Shown in pieces: positions 8,429 through 15,995 of a DNA stretch of 64,000 nt. A model generated the notes under the pieces. The model ran no database searches. It had not been told where the DNA came from and saw nothing but the letters and a program-made list of their open reading frames with translations. Origin of the DNA: Inhella proteolytica (GTDB lineage Bacteria > Pseudomonadota > Gammaproteobacteria > Burkholderiales > Burkholderiaceae_C); assembly GCF_016093275.1 (NCBI RefSeq), contig NZ_JAEDAK010000018.1, positions 17,046 to 81,045 on the forward strand. The letters run 5' to 3'. A program made the translations under genes and the position numbers. Each line of letters opens with the position of its first letter. The first letter of the stretch is position 1.

Positions 8429-9307
8429 ATGAACACACCCCTCGCGCGCACACCCTGGCTGCCCAAGCTGGTGCTGGCGCCTTCCTTCGCGCTGGGCCTG
8501 GCCTTCATCTACGGCCTGATGGCCTGGAACGGCTACCTCAGCTTCTCGGCCAGCCGCCTGCTGCCCAATTACGAGTGGGCCGGCCTGGTGCACTACCAGG
8601 CCCTGTGGGGCAACGAGCGCTGGTGGTTGGCGCTGCGCAACCTGGCGGTGTTCGGCGGCCTCTTCATCGGCGGCGCCATGGCCCTGGGCCTTTTGATGGC
8701 GGTGCTGCTGGACCAGAAGGTGCGCGCGGAAGGCGCGCTGCGCACGGTGTTCCTGTACCCGATGGCGCTTTCCTTCATCGTCACCGGCACGGCCTGGAAG
8801 TGGATCCTCAACCCCGGCCTGGGCCTGGAGAAGCTGCTGCACGACTGGGGCTTCGAATCCGCCCAGTTCAGCTGGCTGATCGACCCCGAGATGGCGATCT
8901 ACTGCGTCGTCATCGCGGCCATCTGGCAGAGCAGCGGCTTCGTGATGGCGCTCTTCCTGGCCGGCCTGCGCTCCATTGACGACTCCATCCTCAAGGCCGC
9001 TCAGGTGGATGGCGCCAGCCTGCCGCGCATCTACTGGCGCATCCTCATCCCCAGCCTGCGCCCGGTGTTCTTCTCCACGCTGATGATCGTGGCGCACCTG
9101 GCCATCAAGAGCTTCGACCTGGTGATGGCGCTCACCAGCGGTGGCCCCGGCTACGCCACCGACCTGCCGGCCACCTTCATGTACACGATGGCCTTCACGC
9201 GCGGCCAGATCGGCCTGGGCGCCGCCAGCGCCACCATGATGCTGGCCACGCTGGCCGCCATCGTCGTGCCCTATCTGTACTCGGAACTGCGGAGCAAGAA
9301 GGCATGA
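8429..9307 (+). CDS. Sugar ABC transporter permease (MalF/GtsB type)
   Basis: The inner-membrane permease of the CUT1 sugar importer, 292 residues with about six membrane helices. The first is near VLAPSFALGLAFIYGLMAW. The EAA cytoplasmic loop, which docks on the ATPase, is in KAAQVDGASLPRIYWRILIP. The ATG at 8429 follows the stem-loop directly. No strong ribosome-binding site is visible (only GG in TTTTTTGGTTGCGG), so translation may be weak. The stop overlaps the next permease start by four bases (ATGA). Confidence 0.92.
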   Translation: MNTPLARTPWLPKLVLAPSFALGLAFIYGLMAWNGYLSFSASRLLPNYEWAGLVHYQALWGNERWWLALRNLAVFGGLFIGGAMALGLLMAVLLDQKVRAEGALRTVFLYPMALSFIVTGTAWKWILNPGLGLEKLLHDWGFESAQFSWLIDPEMAIYCVVIAAIWQSSGFVMALFLAGLRSIDDSILKAAQVDGASLPRIYWRILIPSLRPVFFSTLMIVAHLAIKSFDLVMALTSGGPGYATDLPATFMYTMAFTRGQIGLGAASATMMLATLAAIVVPYLYSELRSKKA

Positions 9308-10149
9308 AGCCGCATCGCTTGATCCTCTGGGGCGCGCTGCTGCTGCTCGCGCTGTTCTTCCTGCTGCCGCTCTACGTGATGCTGGCCACCGCGTTCAAGA
9401 GCATGGACGAGGTGCGCATGGGCGGTTTGCTGAGCCTGCCGCAGGCGCTGGACTTCGGTGCCTGGGCCAAGGCCTGGGGCACGGCCTGCACCGGCATGCA
9501 ATGCGGCGGCCTGAAGCCCTATTTCTGGAACTCCGTGGCCATGGTGGTGCCGGCGGTGGCCATTTCCACGGCACTGGGCGCACTGAACGGCTATGTGCTC
9601 ACGCAATGGCGCTTCCGTGGCAGCGAGCTGCTGTTCGCGCTGCTGCTGTTCGGCGTGTTCATGCCCATGCAGGTGGTGCTGCTGCCCATGAGCCAGGTGC
9701 TGGGCTGGTTCGGCCTGGCCGACCACCTGGGCGGCCTGGTGCTGGTGCATGTGCTGGCCGGCCTGCCCAGCACCACCCTGTTCTTCCGCAATTACTACCT
9801 GGGCGTGCCGGGCGAGCTGCTGAAGGCCGCGCAGCTGGATGGCGCGGGTTTCTGGACCTTCTTCTGGCGCGTGCTGCTGCCGCTGTCGGGCCCGATCGTC
9901 GTGGTGACGGTGATCTGGCAGTTCACCGCCATTTGGAACGATTTCCTCTACGGCGCGGTGTTCAGCGGCTTCGACAACAAACCCATCACCGTGGGCCTGA
10001 ACAACCTGGCCAACACCAGCAGCAGCGTCAAGGAATACAACGTGGACATGGCCGGCGCGCTGATCGCGGCGCTGCCCACGCTCGCGGTGTATGTCCTCGC
10101 CGGCAAATATTTCGTCCGCGGCCTCACGGCCGGAGCAGTCAAGGGCTGA
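9304..10149 (+). CDS. Sugar ABC transporter permease (MalG/GtsC type)
   Basis: The second inner-membrane permease of the sugar importer, 281 residues. The N-terminal helix is ILWGALLLLALFFLLPLYV and the EAA loop is LLKAAQLDGAGFWTFFWRV. The C-terminus ends in a membrane segment and FVRGLTAGAVKG, the usual MalG-like ending. The start overlaps the preceding permease as ATGA, showing translational coupling. It pairs with that permease to form the translocation channel. Confidence 0.93.
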   Translation: MKPHRLILWGALLLLALFFLLPLYVMLATAFKSMDEVRMGGLLSLPQALDFGAWAKAWGTACTGMQCGGLKPYFWNSVAMVVPAVAISTALGALNGYVLTQWRFRGSELLFALLLFGVFMPMQVVLLPMSQVLGWFGLADHLGGLVLVHVLAGLPSTTLFFRNYYLGVPGELLKAAQLDGAGFWTFFWRVLLPLSGPIVVVTVIWQFTAIWNDFLYGAVFSGFDNKPITVGLNNLANTSSSVKEYNVDMAGALIAALPTLAVYVLAGKYFVRGLTAGAVKG

Positions 10150-10152
10150 GCC

Positions 10153-11214
10153 ATGCAAGCACTCAAGATCGAAGGCATCCGCAAGACCTTCCACCAGACC
10201 GAAATCCTCAAGGGCATCGACATCGCCATCGAGCCCGGCGAGTTCCTCATCCTGGTCGGCCCCTCGGGCTGCGGCAAGAGCACCCTGCTGTCGATGATCG
10301 CCGGCCTGGAGCAGCCCAGCAGCGGCCGCATCCTCCTGGGCGAGCGCGACATCACCGCGCTGCCCAGCAAGGACCGCGACATCGCCATGGTGTTCCAGAG
10401 CTACGCGCTTTACCCCAACATGAACGTGGCGCAGAACATCGCCTTCGGGCTGGAGATGCGAAAGGTGCCCAAGCCCGAACGCGCCGCCACCGTGGCCCGC
10501 GTGGCGGCCATGCTGCAGATCGAGCACCTGCTGGAGCGCCGCCCGGCGCAGCTCAGCGGCGGCCAGCGCCAGCGCGTCGCCATGGGCCGGGCGCTGGCGC
10601 GCGCGCCGCAGCTCTTCCTGTTCGACGAGCCGCTCTCCAACCTGGACGCCAAGCTGCGTGTGGAGATGCGCGCCGAGATCAAGCTGCTGCACCAGCGCAC
10701 CCGCACCACCACGGTGTACGTCACGCACGACCAGGTCGAGGCCATGACCCTGGGCGACCGCATCGCCGTGATGAAGGACGGCCAGGTGCAGCAGTTCGGC
10801 ACCCCGCACGAGATCTACACCCGCCCCGCCACCGTGTTCGTGGCCGAGTTCATCGGCTCACCGCAGATCAACTGGATTGCGGCGCAGCGCCAAGGCGCCG
10901 GGCTGGCGGCGCATGGGCTGGAGCTGGGGCTGAACGGCGAGCAGGCTGCGGCGCTCTCCGCCGTGGGGGGTGAATGCCTGTACGGCCTGCGGCCCGAGGC
11001 CCTGCAGCTGGCGGGGGAAGGGCTGCCGGGGCGGGTGCACATGATCGAACCCACGGGGCCGGAGACGTACCTGTGTGCCGACACGCCGGTGGGCCGGCTG
11101 ACGGCGCGCGTGCCCGGCGAAGTGCGCGAGCGCGTGGGGGATGCGGTGCATCTGCGCTGGGTGCCGGAGGCGGTGCATTTGTTTGATGCGGGGACGCAGC
11201 GAAGGGTGGCTTAA
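10153..11214 (+). CDS. Sugar ABC transporter ATPase (MsmK/UgpC/GtsD type)
   Basis: The cytoplasmic ATPase of the importer, 353 residues. Walker A is GPSGCGKST, the Q-loop is in VFQSYALYP, the signature is LSGGQRQRVAMGRAL, Walker B is LFLFDEPLSNLDAK and the switch histidine is in VYVTHDQ. A C-terminal MalK-like TOBE domain follows (from about residue 235, GSPQINWI). It starts three bases after the second permease. MalK-type ATPases can serve several CUT1 systems, but its place at the end of a complete set suggests it powers this one. Confidence 0.94.
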   Translation: MQALKIEGIRKTFHQTEILKGIDIAIEPGEFLILVGPSGCGKSTLLSMIAGLEQPSSGRILLGERDITALPSKDRDIAMVFQSYALYPNMNVAQNIAFGLEMRKVPKPERAATVARVAAMLQIEHLLERRPAQLSGGQRQRVAMGRALARAPQLFLFDEPLSNLDAKLRVEMRAEIKLLHQRTRTTTVYVTHDQVEAMTLGDRIAVMKDGQVQQFGTPHEIYTRPATVFVAEFIGSPQINWIAAQRQGAGLAAHGLELGLNGEQAAALSAVGGECLYGLRPEALQLAGEGLPGRVHMIEPTGPETYLCADTPVGRLTARVPGEVRERVGDAVHLRWVPEAVHLFDAGTQRRVA

Positions 11215-11221
11215 TCCGCGC

Positions 11222-12193
11222 ATGAAAACTTTTCCCTTGCAAGAACACCTTCCCCAAACCAGCCGCTTGGTGCTGGGCTGCATGGGGCTGGGCGGCGGCT
11301 GGAATCACGACCCGATCGGCGAGGCGGAAATTGCCCACGCGCAGGCGGCGGTGGAAGCGGCGCTGGACATCGGCATCCGCCTGTTCGACCACGCCGACAT
11401 CTACACGCACGGCAAGGCCGAGCAGTGCTTGGGTGAGCTGTTGCGGCGCCAGCCCAGCTTGCGAGATCAACTGCAGATCCAAACCAAGTGCGGCATCCGG
11501 TTTGGGGACGCCGAGGGCCCCAAGCGCTACGACCTCAGCGCGGCGCACATCCAGGCCAGCGTGGAGGCCAGCCTGCGGCGCCTGAACACCGAGTATCTGG
11601 ACTTGCTGCTGCTGCACCGGCCCGACCCCCTGATAGAACCCGACGAGGTGGCCGAGGCGCTGCAGCGCTTGCGCGCCAGCGGCAAGCTGCGGCATTGGGG
11701 GGCCTCCAACATGCATGCGGGGCAAATGAGCCGCCTGAGCCGCGCCATGGGCGAGCCGCCGCGGGTGAATCAGCTGGAGATGAGCCTGCTCAAGTTGGAC
11801 TGGCTGGACGCGGGCACCTGCTTCAACGACCCCCAGGGCCGGAATGGCCTAGCGTGGGGGGAGACCCTGGAGTTTTGCCAGAACCAGGCCGTGCAGCTCC
11901 AGGCCTGGGGGGCCATGGCGCGAGGCTGGCTGAGCGGCGCGGCACCCGAGGGCGCTTCTGCGGCGGTGGTCCGCACGGCGGAGCGGGTGCGCACCGTGGC
12001 ACTGCGCCATGGGGTGCCGCCCGAGGCGGTGGTGCTGGCCTGGCTGATGCGCCACCCGGCCGGCATTCAGCCCGTCATCGGCACCACCCAGCCCGCACGC
12101 ATCCGCGCCTGCGCGCAGGCCGAGCAGCTCACGCTCACGCGGGGGGAGTGGTATGGCCTGTACGAAACGGCCCGAGGCGTGGAGCTGCCATAG
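11222..12193 (+). CDS. Aldo/keto reductase
   Basis: An NADPH-dependent aldo/keto reductase of 323 residues, similar to the YdhF-type group. The catalytic tetrad is visible: Asp and Tyr in FDHADIYTHGKAE, Lys in QIQTKCGIRF, His in LLLLHRPDP. The cofactor-binding end is in VIGTTQPARIRACAQ. It follows the ABC ATPase by seven bases on the same strand, so it is probably co-transcribed and may reduce or oxidise the imported sugar or a derived aldehyde. The ATG at 11222 gives the family's normal N-terminus; the open frame extends upstream into the ATPase gene. Confidence 0.85.
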   Translation: MKTFPLQEHLPQTSRLVLGCMGLGGGWNHDPIGEAEIAHAQAAVEAALDIGIRLFDHADIYTHGKAEQCLGELLRRQPSLRDQLQIQTKCGIRFGDAEGPKRYDLSAAHIQASVEASLRRLNTEYLDLLLLHRPDPLIEPDEVAEALQRLRASGKLRHWGASNMHAGQMSRLSRAMGEPPRVNQLEMSLLKLDWLDAGTCFNDPQGRNGLAWGETLEFCQNQAVQLQAWGAMARGWLSGAAPEGASAAVVRTAERVRTVALRHGVPPEAVVLAWLMRHPAGIQPVIGTTQPARIRACAQAEQLTLTRGEWYGLYETARGVELP

Positions 12194-12252
12194 CGTGACG
12201 GTGCGGTAGGGGATCGGTGCACAGCGCGTCGGGTGCCACCGCCGCGCCGGGC

Positions 12253-12957
12253 TCAGTCGTCGTCGTCCTCAGGGTGCCCCCGCTCCCCCCGGTGCCCATG
12301 CTCCCCCATCGGCATCGCCGCCTGTTCCTGCGTCCACACCCAGCCCGTCCCCAGCACCAGCCCCGCGGCCAGCAGCGCCGCCACCGCACGCCGGTCGCTG
12401 CGCACCAGGTCCGGCCCGGCGCCCGGCAGCTTGCCGCTGCCCATCGGGCGCAGCAGGTTCTGTCCGCGCTGCCAGCTGCTCAGCAGGAGCAGGGTGGGGT
12501 GCAGCAGGGCGATCAGGCCCAGGCTGTTGGCGAAGAACTCGTGCACCTCTTCCATCGCCTCTTCCAGGCCGAACCATTCCTGGTAGGTGACTAGGCCGCT
12601 GAGCAGCAGCAGGGGCAGGCCCAGCAGCAGGGTCAGGGGCAGGGCGGCCAGCAGCAGGTTCTGGCCCTGGCGCCAGAAGCCCGGGCGCGCGGCGCCGCTG
12701 CCCTGCAAGGCTTCGCGCAGCCAGGCCGGGCCGCTGCCCAGCCGCCGCAGCAGCAGGGCCCAGCGCGCCGGGCGCGGCCCGAAGAATTGGTAGAGCAACC
12801 AGGCGCTCAGCAGGCCGGCAATGCCGTAGCCCAGCGCCACATGCAGGGCGCGCCAGTCGTCGGCATCGCCGGTCAGCCAGGCCAGGCCGAAGCCGAGGGC
12901 GAGCAGGGCGTGGAAGACGCGGGTGGGGGCATCGGTGACGCGGCGGCTGGGGTTCAT
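12253..12957 (-). CDS. Cytochrome b561-like membrane protein
   Basis: A b-type cytochrome of the inner membrane, 234 residues with about five hydrophobic helices. Candidate haem-ligand histidines lie in VFHALLALGF, LHVALGYGI, EEVHEFFANS and LLHPTLLLL. It resembles the cytochrome b subunits of Ni-Fe-hydrogenase and related electron carriers. The C-terminus is an unusual His/Glu/Asp-rich tail (GEHGHRGERGHPEDDDD) that could bind metal. The ATG at 12957 has AAGGAG before it. It is divergent from a PepSY protein and a two-component system. A pair of GCTTCA repeats 11 bp apart on its own strand (13001-13018) suggests control by that system. Confidence 0.8.
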   Translation of the reverse strand: MNPSRRVTDAPTRVFHALLALGFGLAWLTGDADDWRALHVALGYGIAGLLSAWLLYQFFGPRPARWALLLRRLGSGPAWLREALQGSGAARPGFWRQGQNLLLAALPLTLLLGLPLLLLSGLVTYQEWFGLEEAMEEVHEFFANSLGLIALLHPTLLLLSSWQRGQNLLRPMGSGKLPGAGPDLVRSDRRAVAALLAAGLVLGTGWVWTQEQAAMPMGEHGHRGERGHPEDDDD

Positions 12958-13000
12958 GGCGGCTCCTTGAAGCATGGCGGCCATTCTTTGCAGCGGGGCT

Positions 13001-13018
13001 TGAAGCGAAGCTGAAGCG
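13001..13018 (-). promoter_or_regulatory. Direct-repeat box facing the cytochrome b gene
   Basis: On the minus strand GCTTCA occurs twice, 11 bp apart (CGCTTCAGCTTCGCTTCA). The period and core (TTCA) match the GTTCA pairs in front of both PepSY genes, so this may be a third site for the neighbouring OmpR-family regulator, oriented toward the cytochrome gene. Confidence 0.4.
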
Positions 13019-13021
13019 CGC

Positions 13022-13038
13022 GTTCATCTCCGGTTCAG
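13022..13038 (+). promoter_or_regulatory. Response-regulator box, PepSY gene 1
   Basis: GTTCAT-CTCCG-GTTCAG is a direct repeat with an 11-bp period, 24 bases before the first PepSY gene. It matches the repeat before the second PepSY gene (15428-15444) in core, spacing and flank (CCGGTTCAG). One-turn direct repeats are typical of OmpR/PhoB-family regulators. Confidence 0.5.
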
Positions 13039-13061
13039 ACAAGCTGCTCACAATCGGCGGC

Positions 13062-13394
13062 ATGAAAGCCCGCGCCCGCCCCTTCTGCGTCGCCCTCGGC
13101 CTGGTGCTGCTGGGCGGCTCGGCCGTGGCGGGCGACCGCGGCGAGGCCGAGCGCGTGCGTGCTGCGGTGCTGGCCGGTGAGGTGCTGCCGCTGCCCCAGC
13201 TGCTGGAGCGCCTGCAGCGCAGCCACCCGGGCCAGGTGCTGGAGATCGAACTGGAGCGCGGGGACGGCCGTTGGATCTACGAGATCAAGCTGCTGCAAGC
13301 CGGCGGCCGGCTGCTGAAGCTGGAGGTCGAGGCCAAGAGCGGCGCCGTGCTGAAGCAGCGCGTGCGCAGCGCCCCGGCTTCGGCCCCGCACTGA
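13062..13394 (+). CDS. PepSY-domain periplasmic protein
   Basis: A 110-residue secreted protein: signal peptide to about residue 23 (GGSAVAG), then one PepSY domain containing QVLEIELERGDGRWIYEIKL and LEVEAKSGAVL. PepSY proteins are thought to modulate partner enzymes or sensors at the membrane. The gene stops two bases before the response regulator and is probably the first gene of that operon. The tandem PepSY protein after the histidine kinase is related in sequence, which suggests an autoregulated sensory set. Its own ligand is unknown. Confidence 0.85.
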   Translation: MKARARPFCVALGLVLLGGSAVAGDRGEAERVRAAVLAGEVLPLPQLLERLQRSHPGQVLEIELERGDGRWIYEIKLLQAGGRLLKLEVEAKSGAVLKQRVRSAPASAPH

Positions 13395-13396
13395 CC

Positions 13397-14053
13397 ATGC
13401 GCGTGCTGCTGGTGGAAGACGACACCCAGCTGCGCGAGCCGCTGCGCCGCACCCTGGTGGAGGCCGGCTACGCGGTGGATGAGGCCGCCACCGGCCCCGA
13501 CGCCCTGCACCTGGGCCAGACCGAACCCTATGACGCCGCGGTGCTGGACCTGGGCCTGCCCGGGCTCGATGGCCTGAGTGTGCTGCAGCGCTGGCGTGCG
13601 GCGGGGCGCACGCTGCCGGTGCTGATCCTGACCGCGCGCGACAGCTGGCACGAGAAGGTCGCGGGCATCGACGCCGGGGCCGACGACTACCTGGCCAAGC
13701 CCTTCCACACCGAGGAGCTGCTGGCGCGGCTGCGCGCACTCATCCGCCGCGCGCAAGGCTTGGCCTCGCCGCTGCTGCAATGCGGCGGCCTGGCGCTGGA
13801 CACGCGCAGCGGCCGCGTCAGCCTGGACGGCGCCACCGTGAACCTGACCGCGCACGAGTACCGCCTGCTGGCCTACCTGATGCACCGGCCCGGCCAGGTG
13901 GTGTCGCGCACCGAGCTGACCGAACACCTGTACGCGCAGGACTTCGAGCGCGACTCCAACACCATCGAGGTCTTCGTGGGCCGGCTGCGTCGCAAGCTGC
14001 CCGGCGTGGCGCTGGAAACCGTGCGCGGCCTCGGCTACCGGCTGGCGGCATGA
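13397..14053 (+). CDS. OmpR-family response regulator (PmrA/QseB-like)
   Basis: A 218-residue DNA-binding response regulator. The receiver domain begins MRVLLVEDDTQLREPLRR, with the phosphoacceptor Asp in AVLDLGLPGLDGL, the Thr in ILTARDS and the Lys in DYLAKPF. The C-terminal winged helix contains LTAHEYRLLAYLMHRPGQVVS and ends VRGLGYRLAA. It overlaps the histidine kinase start as ATGA. The GTTCAG direct repeats with 11-bp period before both PepSY genes are its likely targets, as PmrA/QseB-type regulators bind such repeats. The signal is unknown. Confidence 0.92.
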   Translation: MRVLLVEDDTQLREPLRRTLVEAGYAVDEAATGPDALHLGQTEPYDAAVLDLGLPGLDGLSVLQRWRAAGRTLPVLILTARDSWHEKVAGIDAGADDYLAKPFHTEELLARLRALIRRAQGLASPLLQCGGLALDTRSGRVSLDGATVNLTAHEYRLLAYLMHRPGQVVSRTELTEHLYAQDFERDSNTIEVFVGRLRRKLPGVALETVRGLGYRLAA

Positions 14054-15420
14054 AGGCTGCGGGTTCGCTGCGCTGGCGCCTGCTGGGGCTGACGGCGCTG
14101 GCCGCCGCGCTGATCGTCAGCGGCGCCGGCCTGCTGCTGGCCGGCCTGTTCCGCGACACCGTGCTGCGCCAGTTCACCAGTACCCTGGTGAGCCAGCTGG
14201 ACCAGGTGACGGCGCGCCTGGAGCCCGGTGACGCGGTGGGTGTGCAGCTGGACCCCGCGGCCCTGAGCGACCCGCGCTGGACGCGCCCGTACTCGGGCCT
14301 GTACTGGCAGATCGATGGGCCGAAGGCGCCCGGCCTGCTGCGCGCGCGCTCGCTCTGGGACGCCCAGCTGCAGGCCCCGCCCGACGCGCTGGCCGATGGT
14401 GAAGTGCATGTGCACGAGATCCCCGGCCCGAACGGCGCGGCCCTGCTGCTGGTGGAGCGCAGCGTGCGCTTCGACGGCTCCGGCCCCTGGCGCGTGCTGG
14501 TGGCGGGCGATCTGCGTGATATCGAGGCCGCGCTGCGGCGCTTCAACACCACTCTGGCCCTGGCGCTGCTGGCCTTGCTGGCCCTGCTGGCGCTGGCGGC
14601 CTGGGCGCAGGTGGGCATTGGCCTGGCGCCACTGCGCCGCCTGCAGGCCGCGCTGGCGGCGCTGCGGGCCGGCCAGGCCCAGCGCATCGAGGGCCAGTAC
14701 CCCAGCGAGCTGCAGCCCCTGGTGCAGGGCTTCAACCAGGTGCTGGACCAACAAGCGGAGGGCCTGGCGCGCGCCCGCACGCAGGCCGGCAACCTGGCCC
14801 ATGCGCTGAAGACGCCGCTGGCGGTGCTGCAGCAGTCCGCCGAACAAGCGGGGCCGGGCGAGGCCGCGCTGGCGGTGCTGGTGGCCGAGCAGGTGCGCCA
14901 GGCGCGCCGCCAGGTGGACTGGCACCTGGCCCGTGCCCGCGCCGCCGCCGCCCAGGCCCAGCCCGGCCTGCACACCCCCATCGCCCCGGCGGCTGCGGGC
15001 CTGCTGCGCGTGCTGGCGCGCGTGCATGCCGAACGCGGCTTGCACTTCGACGCCAGCGGCCTGCCGCCCAATCTGGCCTTTGCCGGCGAGGCCCAGGACC
15101 TGCAGGAGATGCTGGGCAACTTGCTGGACAACGCCGGCCACTGGGCGCGCACGCGGGTGCGCCTGAGTGGCGAGCGGCAGGGCGAGCGCCTGCTCTTGCG
15201 GGTGGAGGACGACGGCCCCGGCATCCCCCCCGCGCAGCGCGCGCAGGCGCTGGCGCGCGGCGGCCGGCTGGACGAAAGCCTGCCCGGCAGCGGCCTGGGC
15301 CTGGCCATCGTGGCCGAGCTGGCCGAGCTCTACGGTGGGCGGCTGCAGCTGGGTGATGCCGCGCTGGGCGGCCTATGCGCCGAACTGGAGCTGCCGGCTT
15401 TTGGGGCGCCGCCAGCCTGA
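14050..15420 (+). CDS. Sensor histidine kinase (PmrB/QseC/PhoQ-like)
   Basis: A 456-residue inner-membrane kinase. Two membrane segments (LLGLTALAAALIVSGAGLLLA near the start and TLALALLALLALLALAAWA near residue 170) flank a periplasmic sensor region of about 130 residues. Then come a HAMP-like linker, the phosphoacceptor histidine in GNLAHALKTPLAVLQQ, the N box NLLDNAGHWA, and the G boxes DDGPGIPP and GSGLGLAIV. It overlaps its response regulator by four bases. The kinase is immediately followed by a tandem PepSY gene with its own box, so the sensor and PepSY proteins may work together in the periplasm. Confidence 0.9.
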   Translation: MKAAGSLRWRLLGLTALAAALIVSGAGLLLAGLFRDTVLRQFTSTLVSQLDQVTARLEPGDAVGVQLDPAALSDPRWTRPYSGLYWQIDGPKAPGLLRARSLWDAQLQAPPDALADGEVHVHEIPGPNGAALLLVERSVRFDGSGPWRVLVAGDLRDIEAALRRFNTTLALALLALLALLALAAWAQVGIGLAPLRRLQAALAALRAGQAQRIEGQYPSELQPLVQGFNQVLDQQAEGLARARTQAGNLAHALKTPLAVLQQSAEQAGPGEAALAVLVAEQVRQARRQVDWHLARARAAAAQAQPGLHTPIAPAAAGLLRVLARVHAERGLHFDASGLPPNLAFAGEAQDLQEMLGNLLDNAGHWARTRVRLSGERQGERLLLRVEDDGPGIPPAQRAQALARGGRLDESLPGSGLGLAIVAELAELYGGRLQLGDAALGGLCAELELPAFGAPPA

Positions 15421-15427
15421 ACGGCGT

Positions 15428-15444
15428 GTTCAGGCCCGGTTCAG
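15428..15444 (+). promoter_or_regulatory. Response-regulator box, PepSY gene 2
   Basis: GTTCAG-GCCCG-GTTCAG is an exact direct repeat with an 11-bp period, centred about 70 bases before the tandem PepSY gene. It shares the CCGGTTCAG flank with the box at 13022-13038 and is probably bound by the adjacent OmpR-family regulator. Confidence 0.55.
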
Positions 15445-15506
15445 GGCCTGAATCGCACAGTGGGGGCGCAGTCTGAATCCGGGCTGTTTCCAACAGGAGA
15501 AGCACC

Positions 15507-15995
15507 ATGAACGCCACCCGCCTCATCACCTCGGCACTGATCTCTTCCGCGCTGCTCGCCGGCCTGGCCTGGGCGCAAACGCCCGCGCCGCAAACCCCGC
15601 AACCCGCCGCTGCCAGCACCGCCGCGCCGCTCACCCTGGCCCAGCTGCACGCCCGCCTGCAGGCCGCCGGCTACCGCCAGGTGCTGGAGCTGGAGCAGGA
15701 GCGCGAGCGCGTGGAAGCCAAGGCGCAGGACCGCGACGGCCGCTGGGTCAAGCTGGAACTGGACGGGCGCACCGGCGCCGTGCTGCACAGCAAGCCGGGC
15801 TCGGCCCCGCGCGACGCGCAGGCCAGCGGGCTGGACTTCGGCCAGCTGCTGAGCCAGCTGGAAGCGGCCGGCTACCGCGCCGTCCAGAAGATCGAGCGCG
15901 AGCGCGACCGCGTGGAGGTGCGCGCCGAGGACGCGCAGGGCCGCCGCGTCAAGCTGGCGCTGGACCCGCAGACCGGCGCCGTGCGCTCACGCTGA
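15507..15995 (+). CDS. Secreted protein with two PepSY domains
   Basis: A 162-residue periplasmic protein: signal peptide to about residue 23 (GLAWAQ), a Pro/Ala linker, then two similar PepSY repeats. The first holds YRQVLELEQERERVEAKAQD and LELDGRTGAVL. The second holds YRAVQKIERERDRVEVRAED and LALDPQTGAV. It lies 86 bases after the histidine kinase behind a response-regulator-like box and a good AGGAG-type site. It is probably the output gene of the upstream two-component system. The 3' end overlaps the convergent lipoprotein gene by nine bases. Confidence 0.85.
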   Translation: MNATRLITSALISSALLAGLAWAQTPAPQTPQPAAASTAAPLTLAQLHARLQAAGYRQVLELEQERERVEAKAQDRDGRWVKLELDGRTGAVLHSKPGSAPRDAQASGLDFGQLLSQLEAAGYRAVQKIERERDRVEVRAEDAQGRRVKLALDPQTGAVRSR

